From contig NZ_BOPG01000048.1 of assembly GCF_016863635.1 (NCBI RefSeq), forward strand, positions 62,001 to 126,000: DNA of 64,000 bases, in the 5' to 3' direction. The notes below the pieces were generated by a model, which was not told the origin of the DNA, did not search any database, and worked only from the letters and a program-made list of their open reading frames with translations. Positions within the stretch are counted from its first letter, which is position 1. Every line of letters starts with the position of its first letter. This stretch comes from Virgisporangium aurantiacum. Lineage in GTDB: Bacteria > Actinomycetota > Actinomycetes > Mycobacteriales > Micromonosporaceae. Positions 52,113-63,271 of the stretch are shown here, one piece after another. The translations under genes were made by a program, and so were the position numbers.

Positions 52113-53268
52113 CGACCGCATGCGGCGCTGGCGGCTGGTGCTCGGCGGCGGCGACGCCGACGGCACCGGCGAGCAGTTGTCGCCCGGCGACGCCGGCATG
52201 GACCAGGCGCTGGCGGCGCTGTACGGATCCGGTGACGCGGGCGGTGAGACCTCCGGCGGCCGGGGCGGCGACCTCGGTGCGTCGGCGCCCCGCGTGGCGC
52301 GCTGGCTCGGCGACATCCGCCGCTACTTCCCCTCCACGGTCGTGCAGGTCATGCAATCGGACGCGATAGAGCGCCTCGGTCTGCAACGGCTGCTGCTCGA
52401 ACCGGAGATGCTCGACGCGGTCGAGCCCGACGTGCACCTGGTGGGCACGCTGCTCGCCCTGGGCCGGGTGATGCCGGAGGCCAGCCGGCGGTCGGCCCGC
52501 GCCGTGGTGCGCAAGGTCGTGGAGGACCTGCAGCAGCGGGTCACCCAGCGCACGCGGGCAGCGGTGAACGGCGCTTTGAACCGGGCGGTGCGGATCAGCC
52601 GTCCACGCCACAACGACATCGACTGGGGCCGCACGATCCGGCTGAACCTGAAGCACTACCAGCCGGCCCTCCGGACGGTGGTGCCCGAGCGGCTGGTCGG
52701 GTACGGCCGGCGGTCGAACGCGGTGCACCGCGAGGTGGTGCTGTGCGTCGACCAGTCCGGGTCGATGGCCACGTCGGTGGTGTACGCGGGGATCTTCGCC
52801 TCGGTGCTGGCGTCGCTGAAGTCGCTGCGCACGTCGCTGGTCGTCTTCGACACGGCGGTGGTCGACCTGACCGAGAAGCTGGGCGATCCGGTCGAGGTGC
52901 TGTTCGGCACCCAGTTGGGCGGCGGCACCGACATCAACCGGGCGATCGCCTACTGCCAGAGCCTCGTCACGAAACCCCGCGACACCATCCTCGTGCTGAT
53001 CTCCGACCTGTACGAGGGCGGCTCGGCCGAGCAGATGCTGCGCCGGGTGGCGTCGCTGGTGGCCGGCGGCGTACAGGTGATCGTGCTGCTGTCCCTGAAC
53101 GACGACGGCGCCCCCGACTACGACCGCGAACACGCGGCATCGCTGGCGGCGCTGGGCATACCCGCGTTCGCCTGCACCCCCGACGCCTTCCCCGAGATCA
53201 TGGCGGCGGCCATCGAACGCCGCGACGTCAAGGGCCTGATCGAACGCCTCGCCGCCGAAAGAGCCTAG
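52102..53268 (+). CDS. VWA domain protein of the MoxR operon
   Basis: 388 residues from ATG 52102 (an in-frame start at 52054 would add 16 residues). The C-terminal von Willebrand A domain (about 210-388) has the complete metal-ion-dependent adhesion site: DQSGS in VVLCVDQSGSMATS, Thr in GGGTDI, and Asp in LISDLYEGG. The N-terminal half is helical. The predicted pairing is with the MoxR ATPase, which would activate or load it. The stop overlaps the stop of the convergent YcnI gene by 4 nt. Confidence 0.92.
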   Translation: MTDDDRMRRWRLVLGGGDADGTGEQLSPGDAGMDQALAALYGSGDAGGETSGGRGGDLGASAPRVARWLGDIRRYFPSTVVQVMQSDAIERLGLQRLLLEPEMLDAVEPDVHLVGTLLALGRVMPEASRRSARAVVRKVVEDLQQRVTQRTRAAVNGALNRAVRISRPRHNDIDWGRTIRLNLKHYQPALRTVVPERLVGYGRRSNAVHREVVLCVDQSGSMATSVVYAGIFASVLASLKSLRTSLVVFDTAVVDLTEKLGDPVEVLFGTQLGGGTDINRAIAYCQSLVTKPRDTILVLISDLYEGGSAEQMLRRVASLVAGGVQVIVLLSLNDDGAPDYDREHAASLAALGIPAFACTPDAFPEIMAAAIERRDVKGLIERLAAERA

Positions 53269-53951
53269 GCGCTCCGCCGTCGGTTGAGGGCGTAGGCGCC
53301 GGCGGCCAGCACCGCCAGTACGGCGATGACGGCCAGGATCCACGGGAGCGGGCTGCCGCCGTCGTCGTCGGTCGGGGTGGACGCGGCGTTCGTCGGGGAC
53401 GGGGTGGTTTCGCCGGTGCTGTGGTCGGTGGACGCCGGGCTGGGGACGTTCGAGGCGACGCCGTTCGGGAAGCCGCCGGGTGGGGCGGCCAGTTGGACCA
53501 CCGGCGCGGGGTTCTCCGGGTTGGCGTTGGCGGCGCTGGGGACCTCGATCCACCGGTCGACGCGGCCGTCGGTGTACGTCTGGAGCACCTTGAACACCAG
53601 CGCGGGAACCACGGGCAACTGCTTGACCCGCACCCGGTGCTGCACGTCCCGCCCGACCGGCACCGCCGGCCCGGCCACCACGTAGCCGTCGGCGTCGGGC
53701 TGCAGTGCCCAGCCGGCCGGGCCGTCGACGTACGTGACGTCGCCCGGCGCGATGCCCGACGGCAGCACGATCTTCAGCGACGTGATGCCGGCCGTGGTCG
53801 ACTCGGCCGCCGCGTTGAACGAGACGACGGCGTTCGCCGCGCCGGCCACCGCGGGCTCCACGGTGACACCGGTGTGGGCGAAAGCGGGTGCCACCAGGAA
53901 GAGGGCACCGACCACCACACCGGCAACCAGCGCCTGCAGATATCGGGTCAC
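53265..53951 (-). CDS. YcnI-like (DUF1775) membrane protein
   Basis: 228 residues from GTG 53951. A signal peptide ends APAFA before HTGVTVEP, so the mature N-terminus would begin with His, a feature of copper-binding YcnI proteins. The DUF1775 domain covers about 25-150, followed by a Pro/Thr-rich linker and a C-terminal transmembrane helix with NRRRSA at the end. Copper binding is inferred from the family. It overlaps the VWA gene stop by 4 nt. Confidence 0.85.
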   Translation of the reverse strand: MTRYLQALVAGVVVGALFLVAPAFAHTGVTVEPAVAGAANAVVSFNAAAESTTAGITSLKIVLPSGIAPGDVTYVDGPAGWALQPDADGYVVAGPAVPVGRDVQHRVRVKQLPVVPALVFKVLQTYTDGRVDRWIEVPSAANANPENPAPVVQLAAPPGGFPNGVASNVPSPASTDHSTGETTPSPTNAASTPTDDDGGSPLPWILAVIAVLAVLAAGAYALNRRRSA

Positions 53952-54037
53952 AACATGAATGGTCGTACGGGTCCCCCGAATGGTTCCGCCCGGGGTGTCA
54001 CCCACACGTGCCGTGGGACGGCGTGACACACTGCGGC

Positions 54038-57201
<3,164 letters not shown>

Positions 57202-57202
<1 letters not shown>

Positions 57203-58341
57203 TGAGCCTCTCCTCGGTCTTCGGTGATTTCGGCGGACGTACCTGGCTCAACACGGCGCACCAGGGCGCGGTGCCGCTCACGGCGGCTGCCGCCACCGCG
57301 GAGGCGGTCAGCTGGAAGGTCTCGCCGCACGAGTTGACCACCGAACGGTTCGAGGCCGTACCGCAGCGGTTGCGCGCCGCCCTCGGGCGGCTGGTGAACG
57401 CGCCGGCCGAGCAGATCGTGCTCGCCAACAGCGCCTCGTACGGGCTGCACCTGGTCGCCAACGGCCTGCCCTGGGAACCGGGCGACGAGGTGCTGGTGAT
57501 CGCGAACGACTTCCCGTCCGACATCTTCCCGTGGCTGACGCTGGAGCAGCGGTTCGGCGTGGTCGTGCGACGGCTGCGGCCCGCGTCGGCGATGGTCACC
57601 GCCGACGAGGTGGCCGCCGCGATCACGCCGCGCACGAAGCTGTTCTGCACCACGTGGGTGAACTCGTTCACCGGCGGCGCCGTCGACCTGGCCGCGCTCG
57701 GCGCCGTCTGCCGGTCGCACGGTGTGGTGTTCGTGGTGAACGGGTCGCAGGCGATCGGCGTGCGGCCGTTCGACGCGGCGGCGCTGCCGGTCGACGCGCT
57801 GGTCGGCGTCGGGTTCAAATGGCTGTGCGGCCCGTACGGCACGGGGTTCACGTGGCTGGCGCCGCACCTGCGGGAGCGCCTGGTGCCGACCAAGGCGTAC
57901 TGGCTCGCCCACCTCAGCCAGCGCGATCTGGCCCGCGACGACCTCTCCCCCGAGATCGTCTCTGCTGAGATCGCTGGCGACCGGCACGACCTCGACATCT
58001 TCGGGACCGCGAACTTCAACAACTTCGTTCCGTGGACGGTGTCGCTGGAGCACGTGCTCGACCTCGGCGTCGACCGGATCGGGGCGTACGACCAGGCCCT
58101 CGTCGAACGGCTCATCGCCGGCCTGGACGGGGCCGGCCTGAAGGTTCTCAGCCCGCGCTCGCCGGCTGAGCGCTCGACGCTCGTCTACTTCACCCACGAG
58201 GACCCGGCGCGGAACCAGGACCTGCACACGCGCCTCGCCGACGCCGGTGTCGACGTCGCGTTCCGGGCCGGGAAGCTACGCGCCTCACCCCACCTGTACA
58301 ACGACGGCGCCGACGTCGACCGCCTGCTGGGTGCCCTCTGA
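57202..58341 (+). CDS. Class V aminotransferase-fold protein
   Basis: 379 residues from GTG 57202, overlapping the helicase stop by one base, so it is in the same operon. The PLP Lys K206 lies in GVGFKWLCGPYGTGF. The usual Asp that contacts the pyridine nitrogen is Asn here (N180 in VVNGSQAIGV), an unexpected change. The rest, such as VLANSASYGLHL, is typical of the csd/kynureninase-like group. It could be a desulfurase, an aminotransferase or a regulator. The coding end overlaps the convergent peptidase gene by 57 nt. Confidence 0.82.
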
Positions 58342-58950
58342 CCCGAACAGCACCGCCGCCGCCAGCGCGCCGGCCAGCATGTGCGGGCCGAACGGCAGCG
58401 GTGTTGTCCGCGTCGCGCGACCGGTGACCAGCAGCGCCGCCGCCATCAGGCCGCCCGACAGGAACGCCAGCGCCGTGCCCCAGGCGAGCGCACCCCAGCC
58501 CAGGAGCGCGAGCGCGGTGCCGAGCAACCCGGCCAGCTTGACGTCGCCGAAGCCGAGCCCGCTGCGCGGCAGCACGGCGAGCAGTGCGTACGCCGTCACC
58601 AATAGGCCGCCACCGGCGACGGCGGCCGGTGCCCCGCCGACCAGCGCGACCCCGGCGGCGGCCGCCGCGGCCGGCAGCACCAGCGCGTCGGGCAGGCGGT
58701 GCGCGCCGAGGTCGATCGCCGCCAACGGGACGCCCACCGCGAGCGCCAGCGCCCACACCGCCGCGGCCGCGGGCGGGATCGCCGAACTCAGGACGGCACC
58801 GGCCGACGCGCCTACGACGATCCACGGCCGCGCCCGCGCGGCGACACCGAACCGGGCCGCGATCGCGGGCGTTGCCGCACCGGCGATCGCACCGACGATC
58901 ATCATGGGAAGCGTGGCTGACACGGGCCGGGACGCTACCGGCGGGCGCAT
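58285..58950 (-). CDS. Prepilin peptidase-like protein (A24 family)
   Basis: About 221 residues from ATG 58950; a shorter start at 58905 is equally possible, and neither has a clear Shine-Dalgarno. It is a polytopic Ala/Leu/Gly-rich membrane protein with the A24 aspartates: Asp in LAAIDLGAHRLPD and Asp in GLGFGDVKLAG. The family cleaves type IV prepilin leaders in the cytoplasmic leaflet. The N-terminal methylase domain is absent, as in the short archaeal or Tad-type forms. No pilin gene is nearby. It overlaps the aminotransferase end by 57 nt. Confidence 0.8.
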   Translation of the reverse strand: MRPPVASRPVSATLPMMIVGAIAGAATPAIAARFGVAARARPWIVVGASAGAVLSSAIPPAAAAVWALALAVGVPLAAIDLGAHRLPDALVLPAAAAAAGVALVGGAPAAVAGGGLLVTAYALLAVLPRSGLGFGDVKLAGLLGTALALLGWGALAWGTALAFLSGGLMAAALLVTGRATRTTPLPFGPHMLAGALAAAVLFGSEGTQQAVDVGAVVVQVG

Positions 58951-59087
58951 CCGGGCGATAACGAATTCACACCGCTTCGCGTCGCGATACCCGCCTCGAA
59001 CAGGGGTTGGCGTTCTTTCGGGAGGCGGACCCACCGGGGGCTCACGCTACCGTGGCCGGGACCACTACTAATCGGGGGAGGCATCCC

Positions 59088-59717
59088 ATGTCATCGTACG
59101 GACCGCAGGGCGGGCCGTACCCGGGCCAGCCGCAGGATCCGTGGCAGGACGGGTCGGCAGGTGATGACCCGTACCGCACCGGCTACCCGGATCCGCTCAC
59201 CGAGGCGCACCCCGGCGGGCCCGCTTACGCGCGTCCCGACCACACGCCGAACTCGGTGTCCGGCGAGGTCTGGGGGCCGCCGCAGGCACCCGTCCGGCAG
59301 GGTCGCTCGGCCACCGCGATCGGCGTGATCATCGTCGTGGTGCTGCTGGCGATCGGCGGGGCGGCCGCGGCCGCGGTGTTCCTGACCAGCGGTGACGACA
59401 ACGGCGCCGGGCCCGGGCCCGACAAGTCCACGACGCCCACCGCGGCGTCGAAGCCCGCCTCGGCGAGCCCGACCTCGACGGTGAACGCCGACGCGCGGGT
59501 GGCCAAGGAGGGCGACTGTCTCCTCAACAAGGGCAGCGCCGACAAGCCCGACATGCAGAAGGTCACCTGCGCGGCGAACACCTACCAGGTGCTCAAGCGC
59601 ATCAACGGCACCTCGGACTACAAGAAGTGCGAGGGCACGCCGACCCTTACCGACTGGTACTTCTACGACGACTCGGCCGACGCGAACGACTTCGTCCTCT
59701 GCCTGCGCAAGCGTTAG
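59088..59717 (+). CDS. LppU-like membrane protein
   Basis: 209 residues from ATG 59088, preceded by GGGGGAG. The N-terminal 75 residues are Gly/Pro-rich, followed by a transmembrane helix (about 78-100, IGVIIVVVLLAIGGAAAAAV) and a small extracytoplasmic domain with four Cys (DCLLNK, VTCAAN, KCEGT, LCLRK), probably two disulfides. The domain resembles the LppU/SCO3897 family. Function is unknown. It overlaps the convergent ATPase stop by 4 nt. Confidence 0.7.
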   Translation: MSSYGPQGGPYPGQPQDPWQDGSAGDDPYRTGYPDPLTEAHPGGPAYARPDHTPNSVSGEVWGPPQAPVRQGRSATAIGVIIVVVLLAIGGAAAAAVFLTSGDDNGAGPGPDKSTTPTAASKPASASPTSTVNADARVAKEGDCLLNKGSADKPDMQKVTCAANTYQVLKRINGTSDYKKCEGTPTLTDWYFYDDSADANDFVLCLRKR

Positions 59718-60913
59718 CTGGGCTGGCTTCTGAGATAGCGGCCGAAGTGGGGGACGGTGAACGCCACCGTCCCCCGCTCGCCGGAGTAGATCAGCCCCTT
59801 CTTGATCAGGGCGTCGCGGGCCGGCGACAGGCTGGCGGGCCGGCGGCCGAGGTCCTTGGCGATGTCGGCGGTGGGCACCGCGCCCTGCATGTCGTCGCTC
59901 GGTGCGAGCTTGGCCATGCTCCGCAGGTACTCGCGCTCGGCCGGGGTGGCCCGCTCGTACCGCGAGCCGAAGAACCCCACCCCGAGCTCGGCCTCCGCTT
60001 CGGGCGCGGCGACGCGCACGTCGTCGGCGGTGATCGGTGACCGGGGTGCGTGGTCCCAGGTGGCCTTGCCGTACGCCTGCACGAAGTACGGGTAGCCGCC
60101 GGACGCGTCGTACATCGCGTCGAGCGCCTTCGGGTCGTAGTCGACCCCTTCCCGTTCCGCGGGTGCGGTGAGGGCCTGGTCGGCGGCGAGCCGGTCGAGC
60201 CGGTCGATGCGCTGGTAACGGAACAGCCGCTCGGAGTACGACTTCGACGCCGACAGCACCGCCGGCAGGTGCGGCAGCCCGGCGCCGACGACGATCAGCG
60301 GCGCGCCGAGCTGGGACAGCTCGTGGCAGGCGGCGCACATGGCCGACACGTCGTCGGCCTGGATGTCCTGCATCTCGTCGATGAACAGGGCGATACCGGT
60401 GCCGACGTCGGTGGCGATGCTCGCGGCGTCGGTGAACAGCTCGGTGAGGTCGATCTCGATGTCGCCGGAGTCGGCCCGGCCGCTCGTGGCCGGCACGTCG
60501 ATGCCCGGCTGCCAGCGGTCCTTCAGCTTGGCGTTCGCCGGGGCTCCGCGCAGGGCAAAGGCCTTGAGGACGCCGAGGAACTCGTCGATCCGGTCGGGCG
60601 CCCGGTGCCGGGGGGCCAGCTCCCGGACCGCCATGTGCAGAGCCGCCGCGACCGGCCGCCGCAACGACTGGTCGGGCCGCGCCTCGATCTTGCCGCTCCC
60701 CCAGAGCCGCGAGATCGCCTGCGACCGCAGCGAGTTGAGGAGCACGGTCTTGCCGACCCCGCGCAGACCGGTGAGCACGAGCGACCGCTCGGGGCGGCCC
60801 CGGGCCACCCGCTCGAGGACCACCTCGAAGGCCTGCAACTCGCGATCGCGCCCGGCAAGTTCCGGCGGCCGCTGCCCAGCACCGGGCGCATAGGGATTGC
60901 GTACCGGGTCCAC
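59714..60913 (-). CDS. Orc1/Cdc6-like AAA ATPase with winged-helix end
   Basis: 399 residues from ATG 60913. Walker A is GLRGVGKTVLLNS (about 48-60) and Walker B is IALFIDEMQD (about 173-182). The C-terminal 70 residues (PTADIAKDLGRRPASLSPARDALIKKGLI) form a winged helix-turn-helix. The N-terminal segment GRDRELQAFEVVLERV and the whole layout recall archaeal Orc1/Cdc6 or bacterial ATPases of the ATPase_2 family. The protein could bind DNA with ATP. A dyad TATCTA/TAGATA lies 18 nt upstream of the start and may be its operator. It is a single gene. Confidence 0.82.
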   Translation of the reverse strand: MDPVRNPYAPGAGQRPPELAGRDRELQAFEVVLERVARGRPERSLVLTGLRGVGKTVLLNSLRSQAISRLWGSGKIEARPDQSLRRPVAAALHMAVRELAPRHRAPDRIDEFLGVLKAFALRGAPANAKLKDRWQPGIDVPATSGRADSGDIEIDLTELFTDAASIATDVGTGIALFIDEMQDIQADDVSAMCAACHELSQLGAPLIVVGAGLPHLPAVLSASKSYSERLFRYQRIDRLDRLAADQALTAPAEREGVDYDPKALDAMYDASGGYPYFVQAYGKATWDHAPRSPITADDVRVAAPEAEAELGVGFFGSRYERATPAEREYLRSMAKLAPSDDMQGAVPTADIAKDLGRRPASLSPARDALIKKGLIYSGERGTVAFTVPHFGRYLRSQPS

Positions 60914-60931
60914 GCGAGGACTTTATCTGCC

Positions 60932-60953
60932 TATCTAGCCTCAGCGGTAGATA
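60932..60953. promoter_or_regulatory. Inverted repeat upstream of the ATPase gene
   Basis: TATCTA-N10-TAGATA, 18 nt upstream of the ATPase start in an otherwise GC-rich 244-nt divergent gap. It is a candidate operator. No other feature was recognised in the gap. Confidence 0.4.
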
Positions 60954-61157
60954 CGGCTATACGAACCTATCGGCGTGTCGGTCGCCTGATTCGACCCACG
61001 CCGGTTCGCCTGAAATGTCACGTATAACTTCGCGCACCCGAGACGAGAGTCTAGCGATTTTCGAACACGTGTCCAGCGGGCGGGCGCAACTCGTTACGGG
61101 AATTCTTGTGTCGCGCAGCCGACAAAACCAGAGTGATCGGCAAATGGTGAGGTTGGC

Positions 61158-61700
61158 ATGACCAAGAGCGTTTACGCCAAGCTGTTCCTTGCCACCACGA
61201 TCCTGGGCCTCGCCGGCGCGCTGAGCGCGTGCGGGTCGGGCGCCGACCAGGCCGCCGCACCGGGCGGCCCGGACGCACCGGTGACCCAGGCCACCGAGCC
61301 GACCACCGCTACCCCGTCCGCCACCGAACCGACCCCCACCGCTTCGACCGCGACCCCTCCGACCGCCGATCCGAACGGGAAGCCGGCCGATGTCGGCACG
61401 GGCGACGGCGGCTGCCCGGTCTCCGAGGACACCCTGCTCAAGATCATCAACACCACCGAGGACTTCGCGACCACGGTCGCGTTGCACGACCGCCAGTGCT
61501 ACAACGGCTGGGCGAGCGGCAAACAGGAAATCTCCAAGGAGTGGACCGCGGCGCACGGCCAGGCGCAGCCGATGGCGTTCGTCTTCCGGTACGACCGGAA
61601 GGCGGGCCGGTGGGTCTACGCGTCAGCGGGAACGAGCGACATCTGCCGCGCCGACGTGCCGGCCGACGTCCGGCGGAACCTCCGGGTCTGCAGTTACTGA
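61158..61700 (+). CDS. Lipoprotein of unknown function
   Basis: 180 residues from ATG 61158. A signal peptide ends with the lipobox LSAC, so C25 would be lipidated. A Pro/Thr/Ala-rich linker (about 30-80) leads to a globular end domain with four Cys (GCPVS, QCYNG, ICRAD, VCSY), probably two disulfides. No family is recognised. The convergent metallophosphoesterase gene ends within its last codons (7-nt overlap, 61694-61700). Confidence 0.75.
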   Translation: MTKSVYAKLFLATTILGLAGALSACGSGADQAAAPGGPDAPVTQATEPTTATPSATEPTPTASTATPPTADPNGKPADVGTGDGGCPVSEDTLLKIINTTEDFATTVALHDRQCYNGWASGKQEISKEWTAAHGQAQPMAFVFRYDRKAGRWVYASAGTSDICRADVPADVRRNLRVCSY

Positions 61701-63025
61701 ATCGCGCGAAGCTCGACCACCGAGACCTGCGGAGGGGCGCCCACCCGCACGGGTGGGCCCCAGAACCCGGCGCCGTTGGTCACGTAGATCTTCGTGCCGT
61801 CGACGGTGTCGAGGCCCGACACCACCGGCTGCTCCAGCCGGACCAGCGCACCGAACGGCTGGATCTGGCCGCCGTGGGTGTGGCCGCTGAGCTGCAGGTC
61901 GACCCCGTGCTTGGCGGCCTCGGTGACCTGGATCGGCTGATGTGCCAGCAGCACCACCGGGCGGGCGGGGTCACGGTCGCCCAGGGCCTTGTCGAAGTCG
62001 GGCGCGTGCCGGTAGCTGCCGCCGGTGACGTCGTTGACGCCGGCCAGGTCGAGGCCCTCGATCTCGACCCGCTCGTTCTGCAGCACCCGCAGGCCGAGGC
62101 TGTCGACCTCGTCGATCCACTCCGCGTACCCGGAGAAGTACTCGTGGTTGCCGGTGACGAAGAAGCTGCCGTGCTTCGACTCCAGGTCGGCGAGCGGCTC
62201 GGCGGCCGGCCCGAGCTCCGCGACGGAGCCGTCGACCAGGTCGCCGACCACGGCCACCAGGTCGGCACCGACTCCGTTGATCATGTCGACGATGCGGCGG
62301 GTGTGCGACCGCCCGAGCAGCGGGCCGAGGTGGATGTCGGACACCAGCGCGATGCGCAGCCCGTCGAGCTGACGCGGCAGCTTGGCCAGCGGGATCGTCA
62401 CCCGGTCGAGGCGCGGGCCACCCATCGCCTGGCTGACGCCGTACCCGACCGTCGCCACCGAGGTGGCCCCGGCGGCGATCGCCATCCCCCGGGCCAGCAG
62501 CAGCCGGCGACCGGGATCGGCGGCCCGCGCCGGCCGCCCGGCAGCCGGAGACCCAGCGGCCGGAGACCCAGCGGCCGGAGACCCAGCGGCCGGAGGCCCG
62601 GTGGAGGGCTCGGTCGGGGGCGCGGTCGAGGCGCCGGCCGGTGGGGCGGACGCGGCGGATTCGGTGGCCGGTACGAGGGCGGGCTCTTCGACCGGAACGG
62701 GCTCCTCGGCCACCTGCGCGCGGCGGACCCAGGTGAACCGCAGCACCAGCCGCGGGATCTCGAGCACCGCCAGGATCACCAGCAGGTAGAACATCGTGGC
62801 CAGCCAGAGGTACGCCGGCCAGGCGATCCAGCGTGCGGCGTCGGGACGCGCGAGCCGTCCGAAGGTCAGGCCGCTCACGATGAGCAGCACCATCGCCACC
62901 ATCCCGAGCGTGCCGAGAAGTCGCGCCCGACCGCGCGTGGTGGTGTCCTTGACCAGCCGTTTCCACAGGTAGAAATGAATGCCGAAGAGCACGCCGAAGA
63001 CGACGACGAGGAACACCGCGATCAA
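61694..63025 (-). CDS. Membrane metallophosphoesterase
   Basis: 443 residues from TTG 63025, chosen because GGAGG is 8 nt upstream and moaD ends 4 nt earlier; a longer frame crosses moaD. Four hydrophobic helices (about 1-115) precede a Pro/Ala linker with AAGSP repeats, another hydrophobic segment and a calcineurin-type phosphoesterase (about 210-443). Metal motifs VSDIHLG, VGDLVDG, GNHEYF and SGHTHGGQ are complete. Family members hydrolyse phosphodiesters or lipid-linked substrates (YkuE/LpxH-like). It probably shares a transcript with moaD and moaA. Confidence 0.85.
   Translation of the reverse strand: MIAVFLVVVFGVLFGIHFYLWKRLVKDTTTRGRARLLGTLGMVAMVLLIVSGLTFGRLARPDAARWIAWPAYLWLATMFYLLVILAVLEIPRLVLRFTWVRRAQVAEEPVPVEEPALVPATESAASAPPAGASTAPPTEPSTGPPAAGSPAAGSPAAGSPAAGRPARAADPGRRLLLARGMAIAAGATSVATVGYGVSQAMGGPRLDRVTIPLAKLPRQLDGLRIALVSDIHLGPLLGRSHTRRIVDMINGVGADLVAVVGDLVDGSVAELGPAAEPLADLESKHGSFFVTGNHEYFSGYAEWIDEVDSLGLRVLQNERVEIEGLDLAGVNDVTGGSYRHAPDFDKALGDRDPARPVVLLAHQPIQVTEAAKHGVDLQLSGHTHGGQIQPFGALVRLEQPVVSGLDTVDGTKIYVTNGAGFWGPPVRVGAPPQVSVVELRAIQ
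62541..62600 (-). repeat. 15-nt tandem repeat coding AAGSP
   Basis: Three to four copies of GGAGACCCAGCGGCC in the linker of the metallophosphoesterase. The frame is maintained. Confidence 0.75.
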
Positions 63026-63029
63026 AAGT

Positions 63030-63269
63030 TCAGCCTCCGGCGAACGGCGGTAGGACGTCGACCACCGTGTCGGCGGGGAGCGGCACGGAGCGGTCGTGGC
63101 AGGCCAGCCCGTCGACCAGGAACGAGCAGCGGTCGAGCACGGTGGCCAGCGTGGGGCCATGTGCCTGAGAGATCACTGAGAGCAGCGTCGCCAGGTCGGG
63201 CGCCGCCACCTTCTCCTCGTTGACGCCCGCCGCGGCGCGCGCGGCGGCGAAGTACCGGACGAGGATCAC
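63030..63269 (-). CDS. moaD: Molybdopterin synthase sulfur carrier MoaD
   Basis: 79 residues from GTG 63269, 2 nt after the moaA stop. It has the ubiquitin-like fold with VRYFAAARAAAG at the start and the C-terminal PPFAGG, where the terminal Gly is thiocarboxylated and delivers sulfur to MoaE. A longer open frame upstream overlaps moaA in another frame and is not used. Confidence 0.92.
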   Translation of the reverse strand: MILVRYFAAARAAAGVNEEKVAAPDLATLLSVISQAHGPTLATVLDRCSFLVDGLACHDRSVPLPADTVVDVLPPFAGG

Positions 63270-63271
63270 CG

